Positions 62,506 to 64,000 of a DNA stretch of 64,000 nt are shown here, piece after piece. The stretch comes from RPQJ01 sp963793675. GTDB taxonomy: Bacteria > Pseudomonadota > Gammaproteobacteria > Steroidobacterales > Steroidobacteraceae. Made by a program: the position numbers and the translations under genes. The stretch lies in NCBI GenBank assembly GCA_963793675.1, contig CAWCBA010000008.1:349074-413073 (forward strand), given 5' to 3'. A model generated the notes under the pieces. The model was not told the origin of the DNA and searched no databases. It was given only the letters and a program-made list of their open reading frames with translations. Every line of letters begins with the position of its first letter. Within the stretch, counting starts at the first letter, position 1.

Positions 62506-63855
62506 GTGAAAAGTTCGGACTTTCTCCGGGCCGTAGGCGTGCTGGCCGGCAGCGCGGTGATCGCTCACGGCATTACCGCCGCGTGTCTCCCGTTGCTGTC
62601 GCGACTGTACACCCCTGCCGAGTTCAGTGTCCTGGCGCTGTTCGCCGGGGTGGCTTCCGTGTTCTCGGCGGTCGTCGCGCTTCGGTTCGACATCGCAATT
62701 CCCATCCCGCCGCAGGATTCGGTAGCGATCAATCTGCTCGCGCTGTCGCTTGGCATCGCCGCAGCGCTCTCGGTGCTGCTGGCGCTGGTGATCTGGCTGC
62801 TGCCCGACCGGGTCGTGGCTCTCTCCGGGCAGCCGATGCTCGCCGATGTCCTCTGGCTGCTGCCCGTTGCGGCCTTCTCCGCATCTGCTTCGAGTGCCCT
62901 GCAGTCCTGGTTCATTCGCAGGAAGCAGTTTCCGGCGCTTGCGCAGAGCCGGCTGCTGCAGTCGACGGCCAGTTCCGGGTCACAGATCGGACTGGGAGTC
63001 CTGCATTTTGGACCTGTCGGCCTGCTGTTCGGCTACGCCGTCAATACCGTGACGGCCTGCATCGCCCTTGGAACCCGGCTCCTGCAGCGGGACCGACATC
63101 TCTTCCCCGAGGTCGATGCAGGCCGATGGCCTCGGCTTTCCACGAGTACAGCAGGTTTCCGCGGTTTTCCACGGTCGAGGCGCTGTTCAACAACGGATCG
63201 GTACATCTGCCGATCATCCTGATCGCATTGCTGGCGGCCGGACCGGAAGCTGGCTACATCGCGCTGGCCATGACGCTCCTGCAGGCACCGATGTCGCTGA
63301 TCGGGCAGGCCATTGGTCAGGTCTATTTGTCGCGGGCCGCAGAGGCACACCGGGCGGGCGACCTTGCGGCTGTAACCGCGGAGACGATCTCGTACCTCGT
63401 CAGGACCGGCGTCGGACCACTCCTCGCTGCCGGGGTGCTCGCACCGTTCGTTTTCGAGCCGATTTTCGGCGCCGGCTGGCACCGGGCCGGAATCCTGATT
63501 TCCTGGATGACGCCGTGGTTCGTGCTGCAATTGCTGGCAGTGCCGATTGCCATGTCGCTGCACGTCACCGGCCGCCAGAGACTCGCGCTGCTCTTGCAGT
63601 TCTTCGGCCTGCTGGTCAGGGTGTCCGCAATCCTCGTGGCCTCCCAGTGGTTCTCGTCGCGGGTTGCCGAGACGTACGCGCTTTCGGGAGCGGTCGTTCT
63701 ACCTTGCTTACCTCTTGGTCGTTCTGTCGGTGACAGGAGTGGGCCCACGGAGTTTTCGCCGCTCGTTCATGGCCGGCTGGCCGCACCTGTTGGGCTGGCT
63801 GGTTCTGGCGGCGGTGCTTGCTGCGGCCGCGTCTCGCATCACCGGGAGCCGATGA
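62506..63855 (+). CDS. Lipopolysaccharide/capsule repeat-unit flippase (Wzx-like), frameshifted
   Basis: Polytopic membrane protein of the MOP/PST superfamily, about 450 residues. KSSDFLRAVGVLAGSAVIAH, SRLYTPAEFSVLALFAGVAS and VALRFDIAIPIP are typical of Wzx-type flippases. GTG at 62506 is favoured over GTG 62461 because the family sequence begins there and GGAAC lies upstream. Frame changes are needed near 63125 (to reach ASAFHEYSRFPRFSTVEALF) and near 63695 (to reach FYLAYLLVVLSVTGVGPRSF). Ends at TGA 63853-63855, overlapping the next ATG. It moves lipid-linked repeat units across the inner membrane. Confidence 0.8.
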
Positions 63856-64000
63856 TGGACGTGTCACAACGCGTGTCGATCATGGCGCAGTCCAGGACGG
63901 CCCTGTTTCTTGCCTCGGTCTTGTATGCCGGCAGCGTCCTGCTGTGTCTTTCGCTCTACGCCAGAAACAAGTACGGGTACCGAACGAATAGCAGGAACAT
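63852..64000 (+). CDS. Membrane protein start, cut by window edge
   Basis: ATG ATG at 63852/63855 overlaps the flippase stop. The 49 visible residues (MMDVSQRVSIMAQSRTALFL, then ASVLYAGSVLLCLSLYARNK) contain one hydrophobic segment. In Wzx/Wzy loci the following gene is often the polymerase Wzy or a glycosyltransferase, and the hydrophobic start suits a Wzy-type protein, but nothing more can be said from this fragment. Confidence 0.4.
   Translation, partial: MMDVSQRVSIMAQSRTALFLASVLYAGSVLLCLSLYARNKYGYRTNSRN

Overview
This is a GC-rich chromosomal segment of a gammaproteobacterium. Two conserved gammaproteobacterial blocks fix the assignment: tRNA-Leu, tig, clpP, clpX, lon, hup, tRNA-Val, tRNA-Asp, ppiD (34.0-42.8 kb), and mltD, gloB, a yafS-like methyltransferase, rnhA, dnaQ (44.1-49.9 kb), which follows the gloB-yafS-rnhA-dnaQ order of E. 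coli. The many TonB receptors, short-chain dehydrogenases, CoA ligases and a carotenoid-oxygenase-like enzyme suggest an oligotrophic degrader of the Steroidobacter/Nevskia/Woeseia kind; that is a guess below class level.

Layout. 1-24.5 kb is a catabolic island: two CoA ligases, four SDRs, two NTF2-fold proteins, a hot-dog thioesterase, a DUF1295 membrane reductase, a standalone molybdopterin oxidoreductase, a carotenoid-cleavage-type oxygenase, a nitronate monooxygenase, a PaaN-like aldehyde dehydrogenase, a nitrilase-family enzyme, a TonB receptor and two regulators (a tandem HxlR protein and a MocR protein with an extra C-terminal domain). Seven intergenic sites in the first 18.4 kb share a 21-bp motif with core TGCAAG or GCAAG, so this island is probably one regulon. 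24.6-31.8 kb is a compact set: TonB receptor, TPR-sulfotransferase, secreted serine hydrolase and MFS transporter. 31.8-51.4 kb is mostly housekeeping (proteostasis, tRNAs, FabI, DnaQ, NhaB), with a WbpE-type sugar aminotransferase between rnhA and dnaQ. 51.4-64 kb is a capsule/exopolysaccharide locus: TviB/WbpA-type UDP-sugar dehydrogenase, sugar epimerase, Pgi, two tandem Wzi-like proteins, a large SLBB export protein, a Wzz-like chain regulator, a Wzx-like flippase and a truncated membrane gene at the edge.

Two features stand out. First, a small four-helix-bundle gene (23S-rRNA intervening-sequence family) at 42.8-43.2 kb lies exactly between two inverted arrays of a telomere-like heptamer (AGGGGTT). 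Each array ends in a conserved AGTCGGA, and a third solo array abuts a start codon 10 kb away. It looks like a minimal mobile element. Second, the catabolic regulon motif described above.

Data quality matters here. Reading frames break repeatedly by single-base indels in 0.2-5 kb and 51.6-63.7 kb, while the protein sequence between breaks stays well conserved. Most resolvable breaks are +1 insertions. I read these mainly as consensus errors, not gene decay, and mark the affected genes individually. No rRNA, CRISPR array, prophage or classical insertion sequence was seen.
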